From assembly GCA_010645155.1 (NCBI GenBank), contig CM021321.1, forward strand, positions 219,201-283,200: a stretch of 64,000 nucleotides of DNA, in the 5' to 3' direction. Below are positions 46,918 to 59,335 of this stretch, piece after piece (positions within the stretch are counted from its first letter, which is position 1; each line of letters starts with the position of its first letter). The position numbers and the translations under genes are program-made. The notes under the pieces are model-generated. The model ran no database searches. It was given only the letters and a program-made list of their open reading frames with translations, and had not been told where the DNA came from. Source of the stretch: Tigriopus japonicus (Eukaryota; Arthropoda; Copepoda; Harpacticoida; Harpacticidae).

Positions 46918-49900
46918 ATGGCTATTACCATCGAAACCATCACGGTGACACGTCCCATGAAGGTAAGGATCAATCAAGGTTTCTTCCCTGCGCACGTGCC
47001 CGTTAGTAGTCCACTCAGTCAAGTCAACATTGATTCGCCCTAAGATCATATGAAATCCCCCCCCCCTGTCCAATAAGCCCTGCATGACTTCTGTCTTGAA
47101 ATATTCAGTCTACGCCAAAAGACGTGGGAACTGTCCAGGTCTCGGGACAATCCTGACTCAGCGAGGTAACCTTGTCGTTTTCGCTGTCTCTTTGGACTTC
47201 TCAAGCTCCTGGACTAACAGCCTCTTCCCCTTCTCACTGCTGAAGTGCTGACGCCCGTTCGTCCGTTTCCCCCGTTGCTGCACGATCGTGAAGCTTCCCG
47301 AAGCTCTCGTTTCGTTTCCAGGGGACTGCTGTTGGCATTGAAGCAAGCTGGCTGATGGAACAGCACATTGGCCAAGGGTAAAAATTCAATCAGGCACTGG
47401 GCCAAAAATCATCTGGAGTGGGAATGTTGAATGCAAAGTTGTTCTCACACTTGCTCCGAACTCTGGGCTCTCTCTTTTTCTATTGCTCTTCTCTCACTTA
47501 AGACGACCCAAGAGTGATTGACAGAGGGAAAAACTCTAGGTCAATTTCAAGAGTCTAATTCTCAAATTTCGACAAGCAAAGAATGTTGCCATAACATTGG
47601 CAAGGATGCCAATGCTCGGGCTACATCAACAACGTTGTCAGAATGGATGAAAATGAGCATGGTTGGCCTGGTTGCTCAATCAGAATTATTTCTTGGTCTT
47701 CTTTTATATTACATTTTATGTCCTACACTTGGGGCAAATTTCCTTTCCCCTTCATACCTTGGATGGAAATGTCAGACATAATGAGGATGTGGATCTCTAA
47801 ATCTGAACTAGGAATGATCATGTTACTTGAAGTACATGTCTAGATAGGATATCCAAGGGATGGAAAGTCCATAAAAACCGTATGAAACCTCTTTCATTCC
47901 ACTCCCATCTGGATGTTAAAAAAGGGGGAAAAGGGGAACCAAGGCCAAGCGCTCAATTCGCCATTGGAACGTTGGAGAGACAGTTCCATTTGTCAAAGCT
48001 TCATTTTTTGGAAGTGACATCAGTTGGAGTTTGGGAACAAATCTCAGATATATAGTAGTGAACGTCCTTGAGTCCAGGTTACAGTTTCTCCACAACTATG
48101 TGCGACACTCAGGTTAGGATTTAAAAAAACTTAAGTGATTGACACTTAGATATATCATATCTTCCTCTGTAGGTGATTGCCTTCACATGCTGCTTCATTA
48201 CCACCTTCTTCATGGTGGCCACTTGTGCCACCACAGACTGGATCATGGCTCAGGGTTGGAGAGAGGGGTTGTGGCAACAATGTGTCGATGCTGGATCTCC
48301 CACACCATTGCCCTTTGGTTGTAAACCCGTTCCCGGATGCCATAGAGCTCACGATGCAGGTAAACATTTCCTCCCAACCAATGAAATCATTTCAAATTTT
48401 AAATCCTTATGCCAATTTATTAAAGTTAAATGTTTAATTCCCATTTTGCCACATATTGCTTTGATGGTTTAACTATCCTCATGTTTGCATTTGTTTTAAC
48501 AGCTTACATCAGGGTGACCGCTGGCCTTGTCGTTGTGGTTTGCTTCACAGACTTCTTTGGTACTCTCTTGACTGGACTTGGTTTGAGAAGTACGGATCCC
48601 AACAAGAAATACAAATATTATCGAGTCGCCATCTACTCGCTTGTCATCGCTTGTAAGTACCTCTCTTGAAGACTCATTAAGAACATCTAGAAAGGATTAT
48701 CTTATTTTTCCCAGGCGTTTGTTTGCTTGTGGCCTTGATTTACTACCCAGTGTCCTTTTCTAAGGAACTCAAAGGAGGTAAGATATAAGGTTAAATCATT
48801 CTTTGAGGCCACTTTGAGAGGAAGAATTAGATCTTGTGAATAAAAACCAAGTTGCGAAACCTTAAGGTCCTATCAATATTCCTTGGTTAAATTTCAAAAT
48901 GAACGTGAGAAAGGAAATTTGGCAAAAAATCAAAAATAAGATGGCGAGATCTTGAATAAGTGAGAAGTAAAAAGTTTGTGCCATGCCTCTCGCGAATTTA
49001 ACCCCGAGATGAAGGTGGTCACTTCCTTTTGGCCTTAAGCGAAATTGATTCACAAAAAAGCGCACATTTTGTCAATCACTTTTGACCACGTATTATGTGT
49101 GATTGATCCTTGAGCCTTCGAGATCCACACGTACATCTGATTTTAGCCAAGAAATACGAAATCAATGACGGTGGAACCGTCCTGGCCTACTCTGGATCCA
49201 TCGACTTTGATGGGGATGGTATCATGGACTATGCCGATGATGATGACGACAACGATGGCATTCCCGATATTCTCGACAAAGACGATGATAACGATGGCAT
49301 TCCCGACACAATCGACAAAGACGACGACAATGACGGCATTCTCGACGAAGACGACAACTGGGGCCAGCATCTGCTCAAAGACATCGATGATCAAGATGGC
49401 GATGGTGTGGATGATAAAATCGACAATGATGACGACAACGATGGCATTCCTGACGCTGAAGACGATGATGACGATAATGATGGCATCCCTGACGCCCAAG
49501 ACAATGATGATGACAATGATGGCATCCCTGATAACATTGATAACGACTCTGATGGTGACGGCATCCCTGACGACAAAGACAACGATGATGATGGCGATGG
49601 CATCCCTGACTCAAAAGACAAGGATGATGATGGCGATGGCATCCCTGATGCTGCTGAGGATGGTGATACTGATGGCGACGGTATCTTGGACGCTGAGGAC
49701 GACGATGACGACAATGACGGCATCCTCGATGACGATGAAGAGCTCGACACTGATGGCGATGGCGTCCCCGATTCTGTAGACTTGGATGACGACAACGACG
49801 GCATCTATGACGATGTGGATGACGATGATAACAACAACGGCATTCCCGACCACCTCGATTTTACCGGTTCGTTGAAGTGTGAAGTGAAAGTGGTCCAGTT

Positions 49901-50176
49901 GTCCGGATTTGTTTCCTCCGTACTACCTAACTTGTTTGCAGTGAACCTAACCAGATGTGTTCCAGACATCCATGGTTCATGATTTAATAGTGTGCTTTGT
50001 TTGTTTCAGGCAAACGTCGCGTTTGGACCTTTGGTTTCGGTTATGGTGCTTCATGGGCTTCATTCATCCTCATGTTTATGTCATTGGTGCTTTTGATCTG
50101 CGACCGTGAGTCTGAGGAGATCTTTTATAAGGAAAAAGAAGTCGATGATGAGGAAGAGGAAGAAGAAGAGGCCTAA
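46918..50176 (+). CDS. TMEM47/claudin-like tetraspan protein with thrombospondin-type-3 repeats in extracellular loop 2 (6 exons)
   Basis: Exons 46918-46962, 48173-48359, 48503-48652, 48715-48777, 49147-49866 and 50010-50176 give 443 aa. TM1 ~16-37 is followed by the claudin-family loop-1 signature GLWQQC and a second Cys. TM2 is ~83-104 and TM3 ~116-140 (LIYYPV). TM4 is ~400-422, after FGFGYGASWASF, which matches the TMEM47 motif before its last helix. The tail is acidic. Between TM3 and TM4, residues ~168-385 hold about 16 DxDNDGIPD or DxDGDGIPD motifs. These are thrombospondin-type-3-like calcium-binding repeats, all in one exon. Loop 2 is normally only ~20-40 residues long in this family. 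Relatives act at epithelial cell junctions; a calcium-dependent adhesive or sensing role here is inference. The exon 5 donor (CCG|GTTCGT) is weak and could lie slightly downstream, for example at a GTGAAG. Convergent with chitin synthase. Confidence 0.85.
48049..48054 (+). promoter_or_regulatory. Possible TATA box of an internal promoter
   Basis: TATATA lies 44 bp before a short alternative first exon, 48098-48112 (ATGTGCGACACTCAG), which ends in phase 0 at a GTTAGG donor and could splice in frame to 48173. The donor is not a strong one. Confidence 0.35.
49203..49856 (+). repeat. Coding repeats: ~16 thrombospondin-type-3-like calcium motifs
   Basis: A ~39-45-bp period of GAT/GAC-rich sequence encodes D-x-D-x-D-G-I-x-D motifs. 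GAT and GAC codons vary freely between units, so the repeat is conserved as protein and not as a fresh DNA duplication. The lack of stops on both strands makes several long spurious minus-strand frames here. Confidence 0.9.
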
Positions 50177-51538
50177 ACTATGAAAGCCACAGCTCAAAGA
50201 ATACCAACACAGTCACTCATTTTCAAGATCCAGCCAAGGCCGTCGTACAATAAGCCTTGTTCTAGCCTTAATCTAGTCTTTAAGCCCATACATCAATAAT
50301 GACACAAGTGTTGCTCTCCATTTTTTCTCTTTTCCCCACGTCAATTTTTAATTTCAACATCAATCATCTTGAGTACATTCTCCGGCTCTAACTGAAATAC
50401 TCCATAATTTACTCATTCCAAATTTTGTTTTAAACCACCCCGCAAGCAAGGAATCTTCTTTTACCACTTATCAAACCTCTCTACCCACCAAAAATTAAAC
50501 GAGATGCCTTTTTATGTTAATGATGTTGGTCTGCCCTGATCACACTCTCCAAATCCCCCTCAAACCCAAGATTCATTTGACCTTTTCCAACTTATGAAAA
50601 CTTCAACTGAATCTCCAACTTCTCCCAACCATCTAATTGGTCGAAGGAGCTCATCTAAAAACGAAAAATGAATTTTCAAAGTCTATAATGTGCATATATT
50701 TCTCTTTAAACAGCAGCGTCCGTGGAATGACGCAATTTCTTAGCAACTCTTTGTTTTTGCAATCAATATACTAATTTTCTACAATGCCCTCATGAAACCA
50801 ATCTTTGCTCACCTTCAGTTCTAGTGCAATAATATATATCCCCCTCAATCCATCCATCCCCCACAAGCAATCTCAGACACGCCCCTCTTGGGATCTCTAC
50901 CCGTTAAATCTCCATGTCCCATCCGATGACCACCAAAAGAAACTTGAAACCGGAAGTCTCTCAACAGCTGACTCCACTGCGAACCTGACAAACTTGTTTG
51001 GGCGCGCGAAATTTGACTCAGGGTTCCCATGACGGCTTTCTCCCCAATCCCTCCTCTTTATCTCTCTTTTGGAATCGCAACACTTTGAGAAAATCAAGTC
51101 TTGCCAGAGTGCAAATGGCCGAATGCATGAATTGATGGATACTTGAGAATCTCCCCGGGTTCTAGCAGACGAGTTATTCAAGGACAATACTATGTGCTCC
51201 TCAAAATTGACATGATCTAAGAAGTGCCTCATCTCCACCCACTTGAAGTGTGACGAGTCCTCATAGCCAATCTTACCACGGAGTGCCTCCTCCCCACATC
51301 GACCCTTCTTAAAGGTGCATGAATTGTTAGGGTTTGTTCTTTACTCACATGAGGTGTGTTCACTGACGTCGATAAAGATATAGCCTTATATATACAAATG
51401 TCGCCAATGTTTTCTCTTACTACCTGCCGATGCCGTTTTCTAATAAAACTCCAAAATATTTTTCTTACATAACTTTAATCAATCATCGTTAACTTTAAGT
51501 GATAAAATAAGACACATAAACTGACTAATACACATCGT
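50177..51538. other. Region between two convergent genes
   Basis: Holds the 3' untranslated regions of the claudin-like gene (left) and chitin synthase (right). No further gene or repeat was seen. Confidence 0.45.
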
Positions 51539-54500
51539 TTACAAAATGGTGCCCTTGTCCTCATCATCTTCATAAGGAATGGTTTCAAAATGGACGGACG
51601 GATTACTACCGTAAGTACCGTCGGAATAATCGTCGTCATTAACCATGCCGCCATTGACAATACCCTAGAAAAGGATATTTCTTAAATGTGATCGCATTTT
51701 CCAAAGTTTTAGACTGCAGGCTTGCACTTACCGGATCCATACTCATCCTGAGCTTGGAATTTCGCCTTTCTACCATGCTTTGTCTTCTTATGAGAGCTTG
51801 TTCTGTAGCAAAACTCTTCCTTCTTTCAAAAACACTGGCGGCTTCTTTGCTGACTGACAATCTCCTCATGACAGGATCGTTAAACTCTGTCAAGGTAAAC
51901 ATCCGCATTAAAATAATATTGTCATGGGTAGAGAGAGTGGAAGACTTGCCAACTCACCCACTGCCGATAATCTCCGCTTAATATCTGCTTGCAAGTCCAA
52001 ATGTCCCGTTTGAGCCTTTTCTTGCTGCTTCATAAGGAGATTGTGGACTGTTCCTCGTCGTCCCATATTGGCATTGCCTTTGAACTTGTTGGTCTTTTTC
52101 TCCTCTTTTTCTGGTCTTTCCGATACGTATTTCACCAATTTCAGGCCCTTATTATCGACTTCGTCGTTGATTGTGACCGACTGCAATAAGAAAGTCCATT
52201 TGGGTTTGCTATGAAATCATGTTTGCAAGGTTTGGGTGAGTAAACTTAAATGTTTCCGCTTGTTCAGCCGGACTCCCAAAGATGAAATTCACAGACACAG
52301 AAGAGTGCTGAAGTTCAATGGCTCCCATTGAATGCAAAGCAGGTTGCCAGTCAGCTGCAGTCAATTGGGTCCTTTAACGAGCAGCTGACTGGGAGGTCAC
52401 AGTTCATAAGACTGGGAGGTCACCTTAGTAATACAGCTCCAAATATTGCACCCTGACACAAACGTTTCACATATTTTCGAACTTCTCAATGTATATTGGA
52501 CACGTAAGAACAAAAATTTTGCGTATTAAAGCTCAAAGGTTGCACGTGTTTTCCATTTCATTGGTTGCGCTTAAAGGACTCTATAGGCTGACCGCCAATA
52601 AATGCGTTTGAACGCATTTATTGCGTAAATGCTCGTTAGGAATCGTCTCTATCATAGTCAAGACGAGATTGATGAAACTAGTTTTTCGAAGGCAAAAAAC
52701 ATGAACCCTTAACGTTTGCAAGCTACCTGTACAACAATTGTCCTTGTTATGATACTGTCGCTCCATTAGCCGATACAAATTCAATCCATCCATTTGACTC
52801 AGGCATCATAAGGGGTAGCAAAAAGACCAGGGAATTTGTGTTATAAAATACTGAGGTGCTTGCTGTTCATTGGGGCTGCTGCCATTTTTGACTCGGAGTT
52901 TGTCTCTTGCCTTTCCAGAAGTAAAAGCTCTGTGGCAAGCTTTTTGACCAAAGAAATATCAACAAAAACTACCACCTGGCAACGCTGATGGCTAGGGCCC
53001 GGAAAAATATTCGTTTTGGTTGTGCAGTAGAAATCTCAGACGTTTCACAATGTAGTATCAGCTGACCTTACTCCTTGAAACGTTGAAACGTCTGGAATTT
53101 CTGGAATTTCTGAATAAAAAAATTACTTTTTCTCGAGCCTTACTGATGGCTTTCATGATGACTTCCTGTTGCTTTGTTTGTTTTACCCTAGATACCAGCA
53201 CACCGGAAACATGCAATTATGACGTCATTCAGTAATATATGGTTTGTCTATGATCAAAACTCACAACTAGAGTGCGGGGAAAAAATTTTTTTCGCTTTGG
53301 AGCAGAAATTCTAGACAATCGAGGAGTAATGTCAGTGGACGATCCCGAGCGTCAACCATGTAAAACGTCTGGGAATTCTGCTCCACGGCAGAAAGAAATA
53401 TTTCCCCTCACTCTAATCACAACGGATCAGCCAATTTTTCTAGCAAAGAAATTAAAAATTTACCCGGCTCTGCAGTTTGGTAGTGGAAATAATTTGACTC
53501 ATCGTTCCCCATCTGTGGAACATCATTCCAATCACTTGCAAAATAAGCACCAAAGCGAAAAATACCACAAACACGACACCAATTGGCTCCAGTTCCAAGT
53601 ACTCATAATCAACTTCAACCACGGGGTTGGTCTAAAATATTCAGAGAGCTTACATATGTAACTTACAAGAATGATTAAAAACATATATTTTTACCTTTGG
53701 TCCAATGTAGGTGACATTAGCCTTGGCTCCTAATGGCCAACGAATGAAGAGGAGATCTTTCTGTTGTTGGAGAAGGAACACGACAACCACGAACACGGCG
53801 TTCAACATGAAGAAGCTAAACACCATTTGGTTTCTCAAGTCCAAAAGCTCTTTAGCTTGCTTGGCCTCTTTCGCCTCGTTCTTCCTCAATGGCTCCAGAT
53901 ATCGTTCGATCAGTTTCTTCCAAAAATTGATTTCAGCTCCAGTCAACGCGTCTTGCTTGCCAGGTCCCAGTTCTCGGTCCAAAAGCCAATGCTTGTTGGT
54001 TTCATCCTCGGACATTTGATCTTCATCTGTCCCTGAGTCGGAATCGGAATCAGAGTAGTCATCAAGCCGTTCCATAACTTGTTCGCTCTCAGGAATCGAT
54101 CCCACGCTTTGGTTTTCAGTGACAGGCATTTGCATCGGAGTTCCAAAGGATCCTCGGGTCATTCGTCGACCTGTGCTGGATCGTCTTCTGAAACCAGATG
54201 GATGAAGACCTCCTTGGCCTGGGCCTCCATGTTCAATTTTGCCCAATCTGGCATTGACCTCTTCCAAAGAGGCTGCAATCTTGACCAATTGCTTCTTGGG
54301 ATCATCAGCTTCTTCATGAGTGAAACACATGCATTTGAACAGATTGGCAAACGAAAACTCAACGCTGCCTTTCTCCGATTTGTCGGTCTGGTTCATCAAG
54401 AATCCGAGCAAACTTCCATCTTTCTTTTTCTTGGCGGTTTCTTTCTTCATTTCTTCCTCTTTCTTCTTTTCCTCCTCCAATTCTGCCTTACTTTTCTTCT

Positions 54501-57500
54501 TAGGCATTTCTCGGGTGCCCCAGGAGACCACATTCATGTTGAAAATAGAATAGATGACCAATAACAAGTACATGGATGGAATGGTGATGTAATAGATCAG
54601 TCCATAGGGTAAGCACCAAAACTCTTGTGGGTGAACGATGGCTGCCAGAATGAAAGAGCCACCCACCAAAACTATAGAAAGCGTGGTCGGAGCCAGAAAA
54701 CCGTCTTCTCGGATCTGAAAGTGATTTAGTGGTAATCAAAAGCGATCATTATAGAAGTTTGAAAAAAAATTAAATTTTAGTCCACTTTCAAGAAGTACAT
54801 TCTCCTTGATAGAACAAATCTCGACCTAGTTGGCTTACCTGCAACATAATTCCCACCAAAACAGCCATCATGACCAGAGCATACACTGCGCTCATAATTT
54901 GGGCCATAAAAAGTTGGATCTTGGAATCGAGGACAAAGCAAACAAACATGAAGGCCAATAGAGGAATCAGGTTCACCAGGAAAGAAGTCCAGTTCGAGAT
55001 ACTGAAGGCGGCTGTGAATGCTCCAACAATCATAAGGAAGATGGTTCCGGGTCCCAAAACAGTTCCAACCATCATCATCATCTAACCATGCATGGACAAG
55101 TTAGTGTTGAAAATATGATTGTACAAATCATAATATTCATACCTGATAGGCAATGTAGAAGATGGAAATGTCATCGTTGACCTTGGTCACACTTTTGTAA
55201 TCGGCTAGCACGTCGAAAATGTTGGCAATGGTCGAGGGCATCCATCTGCGTCTTTGATTATAAAACTCATCAAAACCTTCGGGACAAGCTGTAATAAAAA
55301 GAATGAAAGGAATGAAAGATCCATTATTGGTATTGGTCATACTAGAGGGCTAATAGAAAAATGACACTCTGAAAATATTCGTGACGTTGAACACACTAAG
55401 TTATGTGATTCACAACCCAAACTTGCGTTTTGAGGAAGTTGGTGACAAAATTGCTCATTCTTCTGCTTTGGTCAAACAAGAGCAATGTATGATGAATCAA
55501 GTCACTTAACACCCTAGCTGCCAGATCAATGAAGTGTGTTCAAAACAAATCTCCACTGGCTGTACTGGAGTGACATTTCTCTGTTAGCCCTCTGGGCCAA
55601 ACTTACCAGTGAAGGCATCACTAGCAGCTGAATATTCCACTCGCCATCCTTTTTGTAGCAAAAGAGTGCACAGCCATCGATCTTCTCCTTGATCAAATTG
55701 CACAAAGTCCCTGGCCTTTTCCGATTTGGTCGTGTACATCTTCATCACATTGTCATCCATGAGAGCTTCAGCTCTGAACAATGAAAAGCATCCTGGAGAG
55801 CACAATACGCAACCAAGAACGTGTTCTGTCGATTTCTGGAGCCAATGACCAATGGCATACTCAAACCGTTGGTACCATTGCATGAAACCCGATCCTGGAA
55901 CCAATCAAGATACTAGGAAGACTGTTTGGTAAGTAGTACTTAGGGGCAGACAAGAAATGCAAAAAAAAATATTTTTTTGCGGAATTGGTTATTGTGAATA
56001 AGGGGGCCCAAAAATGTGTGTAAAATGTGACAAAACGTGATGATAAAGTTGATATGGGATTTAAATACCGTCAAATATACAGGTATTTACTCAAAATTTT
56101 GTTTTCTTCAAGTAGTATTCCAGGAATAGTTGACCTCCAAATGTGAGGTCATAGTAATGATGTTTTTTTTTGAAAATAAAGGGTATGTACCTCGGGTGAC
56201 TCCGTCAACCATCAATAGAATTGATACATTTTGATCCATAATATAATTAATTAAAGAGTCACACAATTTTAAAGATACATTCCCCAAGTAACACTATTTT
56301 TTTCGATGAACATGTGCCTGTTATTAACTTAAACATGTGTCAAGATATATCGTTGTTTTGGTATGTCATTCTAATGTGTCGCAATCTTGTATTATTATAT
56401 GGTTTTATACATCGTACCATTAATACTTCTTATTAGCAAATGGTCTAAAATCTATAAATTTTTAAGGCGCAGTTATACGACACCATCAACAATTTGTCAT
56501 TTTCTTCACAAAAGAAAACGGAAAAACTCATCTTTTGCAATTTTTTAAAGTTTGGTCTGCTTTTGACCATAATTTGCCCTTTTTTTATTTCCTACAACTT
56601 TTGGAAAGTAAAAGACCTTTCTTTTTGGCCTTTTTTGACTGTCCCTGGATGCACAAGGCGGACATGGTATACCTTAGGTGCAAAATGATAGTCTTACCTG
56701 TGGGATGAATTCTTCCGCATGCCGCTCCCAATTTCTTGTTCTTCTTCATCAAATCCACCAAACGGGTGATGGCATTAGGCTGAAAATCAATATCACCATC
56801 CAAAGCCAAGATATAGGTGTTTTGTGAAATCACTTCTTTTCTGATAGTGGAGATGGGCAATTCCATGAGCTTGAATCCGAGCAAGTAGTACATGTACATG
56901 CATTGAGACCACCGTTTCTTGTGTCGGATCAGATCCTTGTCCTTGAGATGACAGACGATTTTGGTTTTGCCCGGCAAGACCCACACCAATCGACCACCAT
57001 GAGGAGTGGGATACTTTTTGGGAGGCTTGACCTGAAACACGAAATTGAGAATCATGGGAGGATCGTTTAGGTATTTGGGTTCCAACGGACCTTGATGGAT
57101 TTGCCATGCACATATGAGCCGGCTTCATCCATGACTCGAACCAGTAACTTGACGAAGGAATTCACTACATTTCGATGTCCATTCTCATATTCCACGTCAA
57201 CTTCAAAGGCATCGTCGAAGAAGATGTGTGTTTCCCATTCGTAGAAGTCTTTGTCCACGGTTTGATGCAATTCCTGATTGACCTTACGTTGGGCATAATC
57301 TTTATCAATTCGGAAGACTGACTTCAACATCTCAATCATCTCGTCCTTGGTTTCGTGCCACATTGTAGCACATCCGTAGATCTTCGTCACCTTGTCTTTG
57401 CTTTTGACGTCACTCTTCTTGTTTGCTTCGTTCATGAATCCTGAAAAGTGCTCATAATCGTCCATGAATATGGCCTCCTCTTGCTCGTCCGCCAGCATGT

Positions 57501-59335
57501 CCTCGTAAGTGAACTCATTGTTGCCATCGTGCCTTCTGTTCAGAGTAAGTGACTGGTCGATAAACAACGAACAGTACATTGGGGAGCCAAATATTTCTTC
57601 TGTGGAAGCCAAACGAGTTGACCTGGGGTTCCAAATGTGTAGAGTGATCCAAAGTTGGGACACGAACCAAAAGGCCCATAGCCACATGTGTTCGTTCCAA
57701 AGGTAAGATAAGTAGTCTCCGATGGCTGGACACTCAAAGAAGAGGTAATCGGGCACAACACCATGGAAAGCGCACTCATCGGCAGCACGGAATCCGCAAC
57801 CAACTAAAACCAGAGTCATGCAAGCCGGAACAGCCATGGAAACCGGTATGGCAAAGCTGAATTCTTGGATCTGAACTTTGCAAGCAAACTTGGAGAAGAT
57901 GTATGCTCCATAAGTGCAACCAACTTGTATCAAGAGCAAGTGCAGAGGAACCAGTCTGTCAGTCATGAGAGTTGCCTCGTATCTTGTTTCAAATGCATCT
58001 TCCGTAACTTTTGAGCCTCCCAAGATTTGATCCTCGACTTCGGTGACGTTGAATCCATGTTGATTGAATGACTCAGTGAACTTGTTGAAAATATTCAAGG
58101 GTTCGATTAGAACACCATTGAAAATCACGATCAGCCACATGGCGATGAAAAAGATGATCACTTTGATGACGGAGATCCAGATGTAGGTAAAATATCTGGT
58201 TCCATCAATCATACGCATTCGGATATCGTACAAGTTCTGGATGAAGGGAATTTTTGAGTTTTCAGTCACAAAGCACTCCCACCATCCTGCTGAAGCTAGA
58301 ATGATTCCCAAAGGTACAGCCCAAGCATACTTCATTTCAGCGGTATCAGAATTTTTGGTCCATTGAAGGATGGGCCAGGTCAAGGCCCCACTGAGCTGGG
58401 CCAAAATGGCCAAGACATCAAAGCCCATTTTGATCCAAGGCATTTGCCCACTTTGATTGAGTTTCTTGGAGGGCTCCTCTTGTCCCTCAATGTTCTCAAC
58501 GATTTTTGGACGACTAGGTTCACGGGAAAGAAGTAGCATAACTCCTGGAATCACTGCCAAGCAATTGGTCAAGGCCAAGGCGTGGGTACTATCCAATTGA
58601 GGAAGGGCTAGAAACACTAGAATGCTGAGTCCAATCACATGGAGCACTTCCATAAACGCAACAAAAAGAAAATCGAGGAAAAATGGGCGGTCCCATTTCT
58701 TGAAAAGCAACACCCGAAAGCATCTGAGGAAGGCGAAGACTTCAGGAACGGCATAGGCAAAGAATATGCACCAAATCCAAGCGACTTGTTCAGTTTCAAT
58801 GGAATCCGCATAAAGGGCTCGGTCCTTTTGGATTTCATATTCCTTGGTCTTATCAATGATTTGCCCGCCCTCATTGCAATAAGGAAGGACCCGCAAGTCC
58901 ACAGGTGACACCTAAATATCAAGCAACTCGCTCTTAAATCAATCAGGCCTTCAGAGATAACGTCAACATTCCAATGTGGATCAAGTTTCCGTACCTGTGC
59001 AATCATGAACATGGAGACTCCCTTCCCCACAACCACACCCGTTAGAACTATTGCAAACGTGAGAATGTAAGCGCAGATCAACATGAGTTTCTCAAACCTC
59101 CGCACCCAAACCATCGCAGCCTCTGAACCCGTATCAATCGCTGGAGGTGTAGCCTAGAGAAAAAGACTCTAAATGTAGGTTCTGACCAAAAAGAGAGGGT
59201 TTGAAGGTCAATGCTCACTGTGAAGGCATCCCATTTATCCATGGCCACAATACCCTTGTTCTCGCCGGGATCAACAATTTGTTCCACAAATGAGTTTTCA
59301 CTCTCAGTATCGGATTCGTCCTTGTAGTTCGCCAT
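51539..59335 (-). CDS. CHS: Chitin synthase (GT2, 12 exons, complete)
   Basis: Minus-strand exons 59219-59335, 58995-59153, 57091-58911, 56698-57031, 55607-55894, 55143-55288, 54839-55081, 53695-54714, 53464-53631, 51958-52180, 51732-51886 and 51539-51664 join in phase to 1,599 aa. The enzyme adds GlcNAc from UDP-GlcNAc to chitin and exports the chain across the plasma membrane. The N-terminal ~550 residues are a multi-helix membrane domain. CATMWHE is at ~606, DGDIDF at ~777, the catalytic EDR at ~881, the product-binding QRRRW at 918-922 and WGTRE at ~1101. A five-helix cluster lies around WGTRE, then a charged coiled-coil region, then two more helices. In many insects the exon matching 53464-53631 exists in two alternative copies; I see only one here. 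Intron 3 is only 59 bp and has a GTCCGT donor. The start MANYKDESD is the first ATG of the frame. Essential for cuticle and gut lining. Confidence 0.95.
52993..53142. mobile_element. hAT-type MITE, TAGGGCCCGG family, 150 bp
   Basis: The left end TAGGGCCCGGAAAAATATTC faces the right end (rc TAAGGCTCGAGAAAAAGTAA). A perfect 8-bp duplication, CTGATGGC, flanks it at 52985-52992 and 53143-53150. It lies in chitin synthase intron 9. It shares its left end with 41662-42167 and interior words with 53268-53415. Confidence 0.75.
53268..53415. mobile_element. hAT-type MITE, TAGAGTGNGGGG variant, 148 bp
   Basis: The ends TAGAGTGCGGGGAAA and TTTCCCCTCACTCTA are inverted repeats. The flanks CTCACAAC (53260-53267) and ATCACAAC (53416-53423) match at 7 of 8. 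The interior resembles the element 125 bp to its left. It ends only 48 bp from exon 9 of chitin synthase. Confidence 0.7.

Noticed and set aside
47158..47405. Two minus-strand frames in a GC-richer stretch
   Set aside because: They overlap in different frames within intron 1 of the claudin-like gene and show no domain.
49143..49853. Long frames on the minus strand and in another plus frame across the TSP3 repeats
   Set aside because: Shadows of GAT/GAC-rich coding repeats, which lack stops on both strands. The Asp-rich frame is the one with matching splice phases and domain motifs.
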